From NCBI GenBank assembly GCA_963082875.1, contig OY720097.1:22018501-22082500 (forward strand): 64,000 nt of DNA. Reading direction: 5' to 3'. Under the pieces are notes generated by a model. That model did not search any database, was not told the origin of the DNA, and saw nothing but the letters and a program-made list of their open reading frames with translations. This DNA comes from Corella eumyota (lineage: Eukaryota; Chordata; Ascidiacea; Phlebobranchia; Corellidae). Of the stretch, positions 22,601 through 35,600 are shown in pieces (position 1 is the first letter of the stretch; each line of letters starts with the position of its first letter). A program made the position numbers and the translations under genes.

Positions 22601-24651
22601 ATTGTAAATTAAATCTAACGTCAAACTCAATATTTTATTGAACTGTTTATGTTTTTTTCCAATACTACGAACCAATATTCGATATAATAGCAAGAACAAA
22701 AATACTTTTTTATCAAAATTGATTTCCAGAAATCAATGCAAAATTATAGATTTATCAAAAGGTGTAAATTTGAATAAAAATAAGATTTTTCTACTTATAA
22801 TTAGTGGGTTTGTGGTATGAATGTTACATTTAAAAACTTAAATTTATTATTCTAAGTGTAAAAGTTTTAAAAAATGTTGGTTTTAATTTTTACCTACAGC
22901 TTTTTACTTTATTGTAAAGTTTTTACAATAAGTTTTGCAGATACATAAATAAAATATAAATAAAAGAAGAACTTACCGGCAATCCTAAGTGACGACATCC
23001 TCTGGAACTCTGGCTCCTGCAGCCACTTCCACATCCTTCTAAAAGTCTCGCGTCCGCTCTTCAGCTTTGACCAAGGTTTGGGGTTTCTCAGAAGATCGGA
23101 AAGAGTCCCTTGGCTTCGACATAACACTCTTTGCGCGAAAATTGCTTGTGGGATGCTGTAGCGTTTAAGCTCCTGGGTGATTTTTGATGCCACTTCTTTT
23201 GTGTTGACCTCCTCCATTTGCTGCCCTCTAGCGTTCGATTGTGCGCTTTGTGACGTCACTGAGGGGTTGTTTGTTCGCTCACTGACCGAAAGGCGACCTT
23301 TGGATGTGTCCAACAAGCAATCATCTTGTGCGGATCGACTTAACCTTCGAGTGTCAAAATTTTGATGAAACTTTGGGGTTGAAAGATCTTGGATGGATGG
23401 AGGATACTGGTGAGCAAATCCGGCTGATCGATGCGGGAAGACGTGAGGACTTTGAAACCCAGATGTCACGTCTGAATGATGGTGATCAATTCGTCCAAAC
23501 ATATGCGCTTCATAGGGATTAGATGAAGGTGCGGGCTGATGCATTATATTAGATGACATGACAGGGTTGGATTTACTGTAGTGGGATAAACCAACTGCTG
23601 CTGCAGCTGCCTGATTTACAGCATCAATCGCTGCTTGCTGGGAGTTGATTTCACTTCTAGTAGGCACCCCAAGTCCGTTTAAAATCATGCGGTTTGATAA
23701 TGGCGGTAGCGCGTGACCCATTCCCGCCATTTTCGAGTAAGTTTCATCATTTTCGTGTTGGATTAGTGAGGCATAGGTGTTGCTGTTAGAAGGAATGTAT
23801 TTATCAGCGACTGTTGCGATTGGGGGTAAAGGCTGAAGCGGTGTAAGTGTCGCATAACTTAACCCCTCTTGATTATTATTTGAACCTACTTGGTTCTCTA
23901 ACTGAGATTCGTTGTCATTGCTTGTAGAAGTTGTTGGCTCTGTCCGAAAAAAAGAGTCGACGGTTGGAGTTGACGTCTCCAATGGCAACAAATTCCCGAT
24001 TTCTTCTTGGTTTTGGTTGCTGGTTCGATTCCCGCTCGGTGCAAATAAGAAATTTCGGGTATTAAACTGGTACATTAAATCAGGCTGCTGTTGATTTTCG
24101 GTTTTTACTGAAAAATCTTCGGCGTTTTCTTGTTTCCCTTCCCGTTCGTCTTTCAATGACGAGTTACCAGCCGATGTGTCATGAAGTTCAGTCAACGACT
24201 GCTCGTTTTCAGTAGGCTCGGCTGATGTGTTAAAGTTATTACAATCTGGTCTATTCGGTGACTGTGTGTTCTCCTTTCCTGCTTTAAGTGGCGATTGCTT
24301 CGGAAAATGGTCCCGCCTTAACAAAGCGTCACCAATGGAAGGTAAAAAATGTGGAGACGCAGAAGTTTTATCACCAAATTTTTCTTTATCGTTGTTTCCA
24401 TCGGCACAGGAGCTTTGAGATGGCGATACTGGTTTGTCAGCGAATGGTCCAGTGTAAGAGTTATCGTAAGTAGGATGGTGGAAATGGTGATGATAATGCT
24501 CATGTAAGTAGTACTGCTCTGAACCTGGGTGATGTCTGTGTAGATAATGGAACCCGTTTAGTTCGCCCGATGCTGTTGTTGCCATTGTGGTTTGTCGGTT
24601 ATTGTTTTTAGGCACTTGAGGTATGCTACCGGTCAAGGGGAATTCTGGCAT
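16626..24651 (-). CDS. ONECUT: ONECUT-class transcription factor (cut plus homeodomain)
   Basis: Three exons join in phase to 754 residues: 24651-22977, 17919-17777, 17072-16626. The long first exon carries a low-complexity region (Asn/Gln/Ser/His-rich, HHHH runs near the N-terminus) and a single cut domain at about 487-558 (EVASKITQELKRYSIPQAIF, ending EPEFQRMSSLRIA). The homeodomain spans exons 2 and 3 (about 577-636): KKPRLVFTDLQRRTLHAIF, then ISQQLGLEVTTVSNFFMN with the Phe48/Met50 pair diagnostic of the class. The Ser/His-rich C-terminus ends SHLVSSR. ONECUT (HNF6) factors bind DNA through both domains and act in neural, retinal and endodermal fates. Intron 1 is 5 kb; intron 2 holds a SINE 20 nt from the exon 2 donor. 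The first ATG of the frame is used as start; an upstream non-coding exon cannot be excluded. Confidence 0.96.
17467..17757 (+). mobile_element. SINE-A reference copy in ONECUT intron 2
   Basis: The best-preserved full-length copy, antisense to ONECUT. The tRNA-like head has GGTGTAGTGGTTAG (box A) and GTGGGTTCAATCTCC (box B). The body includes TAGCGCCCTTGAGTAAGGCG, CTGCTGAGCCAGCACTTAAT and TAATATCCCAAACTGCC. The 3' end reads TTTAAGTCGCGCATTCGACT, TTCCCACATCGAGGATAAAG, ATATATAC and an A-run. Its right end is 20 nt from the splice donor of exon 2 (17777). Confidence 0.95.
21480..22390. promoter_or_regulatory. candidate enhancer in ONECUT intron 1
   Basis: About 0.9 kb that is visibly richer in G+C than the rest of this 5-kb intron, with mixed, non-repetitive sequence. 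It contains TAATC cores of the Otx/Gsc type at 21483 (TAATCC), 21511, 22125, 22207 and 22294, plus several CGCG-containing words around 22160-22220. No coding frame is seen. Enhancer identity is inference from composition and motif clustering; it has not been compared with another ascidian. Confidence 0.3.
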
Positions 24652-27182
24652 GCACTTGTTACGTCACAGTTACTAACGATTGTTGTGAAACAAATTAAAT
24701 TGTGGTTACTGTTACTCAATTTTTATTAATTGAATTTTCTAATTTTTTGATTTAGGAATTCTAATTAAAAAAACACAATTTTACTAATTAATATTTTACT
24801 GCATTTTTCACTAATAATATTAAACAAAGATATTCTGCTAAAATTAACAATTCAAAAAATAACAGATCCGCCTAATTTAAACAAAATCTAATTTAAATTA
24901 AAATTGTGAGCTAAAAAATAAATTTCCTTTTTTTTCTTGCTATTTTTTATTAAAAACTCTGAAATAAATCTTGCAAAATATTTATAAAATTCTACAGACT
25001 ATTTTATGCGACTGTTTTCTTATAACTAAAATAATTTTGTTCTGTTTTAAAATATTGGAATCCTGAAATTCTAATTTTTTTCCTTTTTTTTCCAAATTCT
25101 CTTTTTTTCTCGTTATGACGTCACACAGACAAAAGAGAGAGAGATATTTTTCATGGGAATATTTTGTTCTTTTTTTTACACGATGTTAATTAGATAAAAA
25201 ATATTCACACAATATATTTTGGAGCAAAAAAATATAAAAAATTGTATTTTGGAAAACATATAATATAAAAAAAAAAATTAAATTAAAAAAAAAAACACGA
25301 ATTTTTTAATTTTTATAAAATTCTTCTGTTTTTTAATTTTTATAAAAAAAATATTTTTTTTTTATTTTTTTTTATTTGATCATGTATGTTATTCCCCATG
25401 ACGTCACAGACTTATATATGACGTCATATTTGTTGTAATTTATTAGTTTGTTCTAGAAAAGCTTTAAATAGATTGGTTCACAGAAAAAAAATCGATATTT
25501 ATTTTATACGTTAAAAGTAAAGGTAAACAAATTATTTAAAAAAATAAAAATATAAAAAATAAATAAATTTAAATGTAATTTGAAATACTAAACCCTTTAA
25601 AACTGCTAATATAGTTAACATTTTAAAATAATACTAATTAAAAAGAAATGATAACCCAAAAATAAGAAATCCAAAATTATAAAAAATATTTTATTAAATG
25701 AATATTTATTACCCAAATTATTTAAAAAAAAAAAAAAACTAATTTAAATGTAAATTACCTTATATTTGTTAATAAATATTATTTTAAAATTGCTTCGGCA
25801 ACAAAAATTAAACAAAAATTTGGAATTAAAATTTAAAAATCTTTTAATAAAAAATAGAAATGAATAATTATCGATTCACTTTAAAATGCGGAAATATTTA
25901 AAATTTTTGCCCAAAATCTTTAACTTAAAAGAAACCTAATTCTTTAAAACGTCGTCCGACCCCATTCGGGCAAGTTTTTAATTTCATATAATGTTTAATT
26001 GTCCTCTGTCGGGCGCATATGTTACTCAATCGAGCCATATGTCTTTCTACGTGACGTCATAGACTCTCTCTCTGTGACGTAGACAATACACATGTCGAAC
26101 AATTTTTGTTGTTAGTGCAAATTCGACGAAATAGATTTTGATGTTAATTTTTAGTGATTAATAAATTGTAAGAAGATCAGATTAATTTCTACTTGTTTTA
26201 TTTCAATAAATATTGTTTATTCTAATAGATTATTAGAATAAAAAAATATTTAAAAATTTAAATGTATAATAAACTATAAATTACATAGATTACAACATTT
26301 TAATTTTTTTTTATTTAGATTTTTCGCACATTGATAAAAGTAAATAATAAATACGATATACAATTAATATTACAACAATGCGATGGGAAAAAATGACAAA
26401 ATCAATTTAATGATTTAAAACATGCCAAAGGTATTAATGTTTACATAAAGATTTTAAGTATTTTATGGCATGGTCATCAAAACTTATTCCCTAATAGCTC
26501 ATAGTTAAATTATGTATTATAACACAAATTACCACAAAAAAATGCTTTAAAATTTGTTCATTTTATTTTACTACAAAAAAAAACATTTTCAGATATGGCA
26601 CGTGACCTTGTTTTTATTGAGCAAGTAATGTTATTAACAGGTCACAATCCCATCTGTTTGACGTGAAATTCGAGCCATTGTGTTCTTTATTTACATAGAC
26701 AATCGGACATTATGGTTAAACAAACGAGGTAACAGTCACAATGAAATAACCAAATAAAAATGACGTTTTAAACATATACGCAATACAGTTATTCAAATTT
26801 TATTTTCGCGTAGGCCAGAGACGGAACATGGCATCTGGAAAATGGTTCTTTTATGTGGATTTTGTGATAAAAAAGGGGCCTGATTTGTGGTCATTTTTGC
26901 GACAATTATTTTTTAATTAGAAAAAAAACATTTTTCTTTATGTTTTTATTAAATTTTTTTAATGAATGCTAGTCATTATTTACTTAATTTTTATAAATAA
27001 AAATTTTATTAAAAAATGTGTAGTACTTTAAATTATTAAAAATAGAATAATTTAAGGAATTTTAAACAACAACATAAACATAAACATATTTTTAATATTA
27101 AAATCAATTCCAAAAATATTTATTTACACAGTTTAGTTAAAGTTTGTACCTATTTTAAAATTTTTTTTATAACTTTAAACTT

Positions 27183-27295
27183 AGAGCGTTAGACTTGATA
27201 GTGTGGCATTGGTGCGACTCAAACCCCAAACCTTTTGTCTCATAGTCTGATTATATAAACAGTATACCAAAATACTGGACCAGTAAATACTTTTT
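27183..27295 (-). mobile_element. SINE-B fragment
   Basis: Head of a second SINE family, inverted: TGTGGCATTGGTGCGACTCA, AACCCCAAACCTTTTGTCTC. It ends before the family tail. Confidence 0.6.
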
Positions 27296-27302
27296 ATTTG
27301 TT

Positions 27303-27558
27303 TTATATTTATCTTTATCCTTGATGTGGGAAAGTCAACTTCATGGCCTAAACTTCAGTTACCCCGACCCAGTCTCAAGTTGAATTTGTGGATATTATTG
27401 AATATAATTGCCCGATAATTACGTTGCTGATTAAGTGCTGGCTCAGCAGAAGTTTATACTGTTTATAGTGTCTTACTCAAGGGCGCTACAGCACGAGATC
27501 AGTGGGAATTGAACCCACAATCTCATGTAGAGTAGCAAGTGTTTTGACCAATCAAACT
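27303..27558 (-). mobile_element. SINE-A copy
   Basis: Inverted, diverged copy: tail TATCCTTGATGTGGGAAAGTC at the left, conserved body, head decayed at the right (AAGTGTTTTGACCA). Confidence 0.85.
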
Positions 27559-29630
27559 ATTAATTATTATTTCCCTAAAAAAATGTTTACAGAAAATCTT
27601 TATCGCTATCTAACGACAAGCTATATTTATAAAAATTACCAATTTTTGCTAAAAAAATCCCGTGACAAAAATAAACTAGAAATTTTATGATATATTTAAA
27701 AGCAATAAAAATGTTAACCTCAGTCAATGTTTGACTTTTGAGTTAGTTGGTTCAAAGTCTTTAAGTAATTATTCGGGCGATCAACTAAGTTCTAGTAAAA
27801 ACATAAAACTTTTCAGGAATATAATAAACACAGTGTTACTAGAACAAACAAAAATGTGTAAAAAATATTAAAAATGTTTACTGAGCCAAAGTTCAATTAA
27901 TAAATACCGATATTCTAGCAGAGAGACTTTAAGAGAGAGACTTTAAATAAAAAAAGTTTTTAAATTTTTTAAACAAATATTAAAATTTAAAAATTGGCAA
28001 AATTACTAATCACTTTATAATATTTTCATAAGCAAATATTAGAGATTCTTACTAAAAATTTTTATTGTTAACCTATTATTAACCAGTAGCAACACTTTAA
28101 TTTAGTTTTTTTCAATTTTGCAATAAAAAAATGTAAAGAATAATTTCTTTAGAAAAATGAAACCTCGAATACTAAACAAATAAAACAATAATGCCAATTA
28201 AAAAAATAAATAAAAATAGAAAGTAAAAGTCTATTAGTAATATTACGCTTAAATAATACAATTAGTGAACCCTTCAAATTAATAGAATAAATCCTGGAAT
28301 AAAAAACAGGATAAATAAATAAACAAAAACCAAGTAAAAAAAAGATAAAAAGAAAAATTAAAACTGAATTTAAAACATAAAATAAAAATAAAAATAGAAG
28401 GTAATACTTAGCAAAAATGATAAAAAAGAATAAATGAAATAAACAAACAAAGAAAAAAATACAACTGTAGTTGGCAAAAATTTTTCCAATTTAATAAAAA
28501 AGTTAACCCCAATATTTACCTGATTATGTTTTTTAAATACATCCTCTTGTAGTAAATAAAACAAATACAAAAAATGAAAATTAAATAGACTCTCGAACAC
28601 CAAACAAAATTGTTATAAAAGTAAAATAAATTAAATAAACAAATAAAAAAAATACTACTGTGTCTGGAACAATTAGCCTAAAATAGAAAAAAAGTTTACC
28701 CCTTAAAAATTAATCTAATTAATTAAAAGTAAAAAATCTTTTATAGTAAACAAGATGAATATTAAAAATTAGAATTGAATAAACTTATATAAAGAATATA
28801 CTTCTGTAGTTGACAATGTTAGTGTCAAATAATTCAAAATTAACCCAAAAATTGATCAAATTTATTTTTTTTATTTAATTTTTTCATACTAAATATTATG
28901 AATAAAAAAAGAATTAAATAAAAAAATATATAGAAAACAAATACTACTATTGGTTAATTTCAAATAAATAATAAGCCAAAGTTACTTTCGAATAATTAAA
29001 AAACCAATCTCTTAAAAGAAGGAGTTACAACTATAGTCGGTAAATACCAAATTATACCCAGAATACCAAATTACCGGAATCGAAATTAATCTTTTCACAG
29101 ATTGCCGAAGATTGCAAAATTATTTACAAACCGGTGTGTCGTAATTATTTGTTTGCCGATCACATATTTGATTGCGTGCTAAGCTAGCCTCAGTGACGTA
29201 GGTTTTACCTAAAACAATCAGGAATTAATAATTGACAAATGTTTGCTCGAACAGCGGCCCCATAGTGTAACCATTAACAGTAAAGTGAACAGGCAAAGTT
29301 TAAGATATGCAACAAACGAGTAATTTTGCAAAGATTTTTAAATGCATAGTTGAAGTATTTAGAAGCGATTTTTAATAAATGTACAGAAAGTTAATAAGTT
29401 TAAATTTATTTTTAAACTTTAGATTTACTGTGTTTAAGTAAATGAATATGTTAATAATCATTTTATTTAAAAATTCAGAACAAAAATAATGTAAATACAG
29501 GTTTAAAAATTAAGCATACATTTTTGCGTAAAAACGTATAAAAAATACAAATAATTATATGTTTAAAAACGTTTAGATTGGTTTAAAAATTGTTTTATTT
29601 TAAGTTTATAATTTAATATTTTAATTAAAT

Positions 29631-32600
29631 ATGAAGGAACATTTTGAGAACGAAAAATGTCCTGTTTGTGGAGACAAGGTAATTTCTTAACAAATAATTT
29701 TAAATTGTTTAATTAAACAAAAACTATTAATTAACAAACTTTCTTATTATAACCTACTACTGTAATTTTTAATCTTAATGCATCTAAAAAAGTGAAAATT
29801 AAAAAAACTATAGTAAAAGAATTATATTAAACCTATGAGTCTTTAGCGTAAATTCTCCTTCTATATAATAGTAAAGAGAACCGAAAAATACAAATGCTTT
29901 AATGTATGTTAGTCATTATTTATCAGTTAAATCATTTTAACAACAAACCTTACAACTAGTCCCCAAAAAGCACAAATATTGTTTATATATAATAAATTTC
30001 AGTAAACGAAAAAATAAATATCTTAAAGTTATACCCTTTAAAATAAAAAAACTGTCTTTTGTGGTGCGCAGGTAAACTACATATTGTATATATTAGTTGC
30101 CAACATATTAAAAAACTATAAATGTAGCTAATAGAGCTGACTATCAATCTGTTTTTTTTGTATATATCTTTATCATCGAGGTGGGAAAGTCAAACGCGCG
30201 ACCTAAACAAAGAGTAACATCAGTTACTCTGACCCAGTCTCGAGTTGCCTTTAGCAGTTTGGAATATTATATAGATTATAATTTCCTGATAATTATGCTG
30301 CTGATTAAGTGCTGGCTCAGCAGGAGTTTATACCGTTTATATCGCTTTACTCAAAACCGCTACAGCATGAGAGCAGTGGGGATTGAACCCACGACCTCAT
30401 GATGGTGTAACAAGTGTTTTTATCACTACAACCACGCTGCCGGTTTATTTTAATAACATTTATATCACAAATGTCCTAAAATTTATGCCTCTATGACATT
30501 ATAACAAGCTTATTGATTACAGGTGTCTGGATATCACTACGGCTTACTGACATGTGAAAGTTGCAAAGGTTTCTTTAAGAGAACCGTTCAGAACGGGAAG
30601 AAATATTCATGCGTTAACACCAGTACTTGTCAGATTGATAAAACACAACGCAAGGGTTGCCAGTTTTGCAGATATCAGAAATGTTTAAGGGTTGGAATGC
30701 GAATAGAAGGTGAAAACTTGATTTAATATTTGGTTTTTAATTTTTTTTTAAGATGTTAAATACAGCTATTGGCATTGCTTTTTATTGAAATAGCCATAAA
30801 CACTTGAATGCAGTGTGCTTTAAATTAGATAATATTTTATTTAAACCTACAAAGCAGCTGCTTAATTTTTAAACAAACTTTATTCCTATTTAACAACAAC
30901 CTATTTAACAGCCTATTTAACAACAAAATCTATTTTAAATACAATATTTTTTAACTTTTTTTCAATAAAACTTTAAACAAACATTTAGCAGTAATTTACT
31001 ATAGAAAAATGATGTTATTTTGTAATGTTTTTTGTGTAATGAAAATTCAGAAAATTTTGACTAAAACTTGCATTTATTTTAAAACTAAAAATGATAAACC
31101 AATATACAGTTAAAATGGATAAAACATAATATAATATAAACAAGATTTTAATTTAAAAACCATGTTAAACTAGGATTTGTATATATGTAAAAATATCTCT
31201 TTATCAGCCAGAATTTACTTTAGCCCAATTAAACGTGGATTTGTATTACATTGAAATTTTATTTTAGATATAAAGTGGTTTTATCATCCTATTAATTGTG
31301 GTTTAGTGACAATAAAAATGTTAGTAGGTCTTTACTACTCTTAGATAGGGTCGGTGTATTATTATACAGTGTCAACAGTTTATATTGGTCTACAGTTTGT
31401 CTATTGTTATAATATGTATTATATGCCCCCTGTAAAAAAGTAAAATTTTGAATGTAAAAACGTAATTTGTAATAATAAAAAAAATAAAGTGAATTTAAAG
31501 TTAAATTTATGAATTATAAGCAAGTATTGTTTTCTTAACTTTACTATTTATTTACTAAACTAGCGATTCCTAGTAAAAAACACTCTTACTTTATTTAAAT
31601 CGGCAAAATTACTTAAAAATATTGATTCACAAAATAATTTTTGCAAATTTAGCAACCCTATTTTTTTAGGTTATATTCCAAATTGTAAAACAAATTAATC
31701 TTTTTTCAACTTTACGAATTAAAAAAAAATATATCTTAATTTTAGATTAATTTATAACTTTAGCCTTGAGATTTATGCAAAGTTTTTGTAAGCACAGTTT
31801 TAAGAAATACAACGTTAATCGTACCACTATGATGCCCAATAAATAAACATTATAACGTAATACGATATATTAAAGATAAAAATTGTTTAACTAACTCTTA
31901 AACGTAAACGTTATCGAAAATTTTACGCGCCGTTTTTTTTATGTTTGTTTAGGATTTTGAAAAATCTTTTTGTTTTAAGACAGAGAGATTTGCAAACAAT
32001 ATTTGTGGATCAATATTTTGAGTAATTTGCTGATTTATATGAAGTATGAGTAGTTTTTACCAATAATTACTGGCTTAGAAAACAAATAATAAAATTTTGA
32101 AAACAATTTTTAAAAAATGCAAGTTAAACAATTTTTTTAAATTTATTTAAAATTTTTGCTAATTACTCAATATTTTTTGTTATTTTTTGATTAATAAATA
32201 TTATAAAACAGTCTATAATATAGCAATATTAATCATCAGTATAATTATCAGGCAATTATAATCTATAATATCCCAAACTGCCACAGGCAACTTGAGACTG
32301 GGTCGGAATAACTTATGTTACTCTATGTTTAAGTCGCGCATTCGACTTTTCCACATTAAGGATAAAGATATACAAAAAAAATATATATATATAAGTATTT
32401 ACCCTTATTTTTAGTAATATATAACACAACACTAAACTATTTTATGTAAAAAATACTGAAAAACTTTAAATTAGCAATTTCATATCGAAAAAGTAAAAGT
32501 TATATTTAATATAACTTATTTTTTACAAATATTTTTTCTTATTTTTATAAAGTTAAAACTTTTAAAAAGTTTCTTTAATTTTAACTTTAAAAAAACTATT

Positions 32601-35600
32601 TTTTATTTTTTTTTTTTAGCTGTAAGAAGAGACCGAATGCGGGGCGGTAGAAATGCTTTTGGTCCTCTATATAAACAAGACAGGGTTAGAAAAAAGAAAT
32701 TGAAAGATATGAACAATTATAAACGAATCCACGTTGAAGATTTTAAAGAAGAAAATAATTGTGTAAAGTTTAAATTCTATTTACTATATTTTATCTTAAA
32801 GTTTTTTGTTATTTTTTTCTATTTTTTAATTTTTTAAATTTTTTTAGACCACTTTACCCTGGCCAGACCCTTTTACATCAAACGATCTTACCCCTAAATA
32901 TGAAGTCATAACGCCCCCCATTCAACCAACACATATGATGTCACACAACACCATTCTACCTTCCACATACACTTCACCAACATTAACTCAACCTTACCAC
33001 ATGAATTTATTGTTACCACCATCGGTTCAAGGCCATCATTTACCAAATTTAGAAAGTTTAGGCCCTCAAAATGGACTCCACAGACTATATAGTTGCCCGC
33101 CCGTTATGTTTCGCGACGGCCCTTATAATTTTACCCGTGTTACTGGCGGCTGGTGCGAAAAACAGCAGCAGGCTACTGAACAGTTAGACAAATATTTAAC
33201 CTCACTAGAAATTCACGAACCGTTGGAAAATACAATATCAAGTTCTACGCATTCCCAACCACGTCGTACGACGTCATTAATTGATGACCTCATTAAATCC
33301 GAACCATCAGAATTTGAAGTAAGTAAAATAATAATTAATTTAACAAATTTACAATTAATTTAAAATACTTAAAACAAAAATAAAAAACAATGTTTTTTAC
33401 GGCCCATTTTTAGTTTAAAATCTTTATAAAATATTAAACCAAATAAGGTTATTAAATCATTTTAATTAAGTAAACAATAAGCATATTTGAATTGATAAAA
33501 TACAAACATGTCCAGTAGAACAAACAACATAAAGTTTGCTGAATTTTAAAAGTAAATAACCTGGACAACTTTGTTTTTACGCAAGCAAACATTGTTATCA
33601 TTTATTAGCGAGATAATACCCAATATTTTTAACCACTAGTTACCTAATAAGTTTAAAAACAGTCATTTTTTACAAGAAATAACTGTTTTTTCATAATTTA
33701 TTTGCTTTTAAAATCACTTTAAGATACTTATTTTGTTAGTTAATAGGTTATATACTTTATATTTTAAACCTCATTTTTTTTAGTTATTCTAATATTTACC
33801 ATATTTTATGTAAAGATTAACCCAAAATATTTATATTTAAGATGAAGGATCGAATACTAAAAGCATTAGAGCTTCTACCACCTTCAAATCAAAGAAATGT
33901 TTTTTCCATGGTCGCTGTAATAGCGGATCAAAGTCTTTATACTTTGGTCGAATGGGCTAAAAAAACAACTTTTTTTGCACAACTAGATGTAAGCTTAATA
34001 TTTATCTTTACTAAAACTATTTTATTAATTTACACTTTTTTTGCTAAACTTCAGGGTTATATTATACTCTAACAAAGCAATTTTAACACTATTAGTTATT
34101 TTTTATAAGTATAATAAATAGTCTAGAGGTCTAAGCTGTAAAAACGTTGTTTAATAAGTTGACATTTAAACGCTTAAAAACATAAAGTAAAATTAAATTA
34201 AAGTCATTTTACGTATTACGGTTCAGCCTCTTTTTCGTATCCTTTTAAGTTAATAAGTTTTCTATTATAATTAAAGAAGGGTGTTATTAAGACGTGTTTT
34301 TAAGCTATCTGTAAACGCTAAGCTCAAAGGCGTTTAGTGTGACATTGGTGCGACTCAAACCCAAAACCTTTTGACTTGTAGTCCGTCGCCATAACCAATT
34401 TAACACACTAGTAATTATTTGAACCCAGATTTAAGTTGTGCTCTTAATAAATTTAATATTGATACTTTTTTTTGTATATATGTTTATTCTTGATGTGAGA
34501 AAGTCAAATGCGCGACTTAAACATAGAGTAACATAAGTTACTCCGACCCAATCTTAAGTTGCCTGTGGCAGTTTGGGATATTATAGATTATAATTGCCTG
34601 ATAATTATACTGCTGATTAAGTGCTGGCTTAGCAAGAGTTTGTACCATTTATAGCGCCTTACCCAAGGGCGCTACAACATGAGATCAGTGGGGATTGAAC
34701 CCACGACCTCATGTGTGGTGTAATAAGTGTTCTTACCACTACACCACGCTGCCGGTCACTTATTCACTATGTTTAAGTTTTTGTTTAGTAGATTATTGAA
34801 TGCTATTTTTTTTTTTTAGATTGTTGAGCAAATGAAGTTGTTAAAAAGCTGTTGGATTGAATTAATGGCTTTAGATCATATTTACAGACAAGTAAGAAAA
34901 ATGACTTAAAAAACTGTAAAAGAAATAATTTAAACAGTAATTTTATCAAATTAAACTAAAATAAATATTTCAAATCCATTTTTTTACAATAAAATACTAA
35001 ATTTTGCTTAATTTTATAAAATATTTATTTAAAAAAATTTTAACATTTTAAATTTTTTTTTCATACTATTTGTATATATAACTAGTCTACAACAATTTTA
35101 TTTTAAATTTGTTTTAATTTTTTGTTCTACCATTTTATTTATTTAATTTAGGTAACTTGGAATTCGGAAAACATATTATTAGCATCGGGTCATACTTTTC
35201 CTTTCACCCGACCAAGTAAAGACCCAACTTTAGTCGAGCGAATACTCAAAAAATCGAAGGGAATTGAAGACAGATTTCGAATGCTTAAAATGGATTACAG
35301 AGAGTTTGTTTGCATGAAATATTTGATTCTATTTAACGCAGGTAAAATTATAACTTTCGACTATTTTGTTCAATCTAATTAATTTTTATTTATTTTTTTT
35401 AAAAAGCCGATCTTACAGCCTAAACATAGAGCAACATTTGTTACCCTGACCCAGTCTCGAGTTGCATTTCGCAGTTAGGGATAATATAGATTATAATTGC
35501 CTGATAATTATAATCTGGTAATTAATGCTGGCTTAGTAGGAGTTTATACCGTTTATAGCTTCTTAAGTGCGCATAGAAGCAGTGGAAATCAAACCGATAT

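Larger units (their letters stand above)
24652..29630. promoter_or_regulatory. 5-kb divergent intergenic region, ONECUT / NR5A
   Basis: The starts of ONECUT (minus) and the nuclear receptor (plus) face away from each other across this region, so it should hold both promoters. Most is extremely AT-rich with long A and T runs. A cluster of TGACGTCA octamers (25116, 25399, 25419, 26052) lies within 1.4 kb of the ONECUT start, the last followed by a CT run (26060-26073). It also holds a SINE-B fragment (27183-27295) and a SINE-A copy (27303-27558). No gene was found; open frames here run through SINE or simple sequence. Confidence 0.55.

Noticed and set aside
23177-24503. Several open frames on both strands across ONECUT exon 1
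   Set aside because: Out-of-frame shadows of a long, less AT-rich coding exon.
28370-28603. 77-codon Phe/Tyr-rich frame in the ONECUT/NR5A intergenic region
   Set aside because: Poly-A/T background produces it; no homology recognised and no neighbouring splice sites that help.
30181-30402. Open frames containing GIEPT-like peptides here and at 27502-27690 and 46235-46531
   Set aside because: They lie wholly or largely in inverted SINE-A copies; the peptide comes from the B-box region of the SINE.
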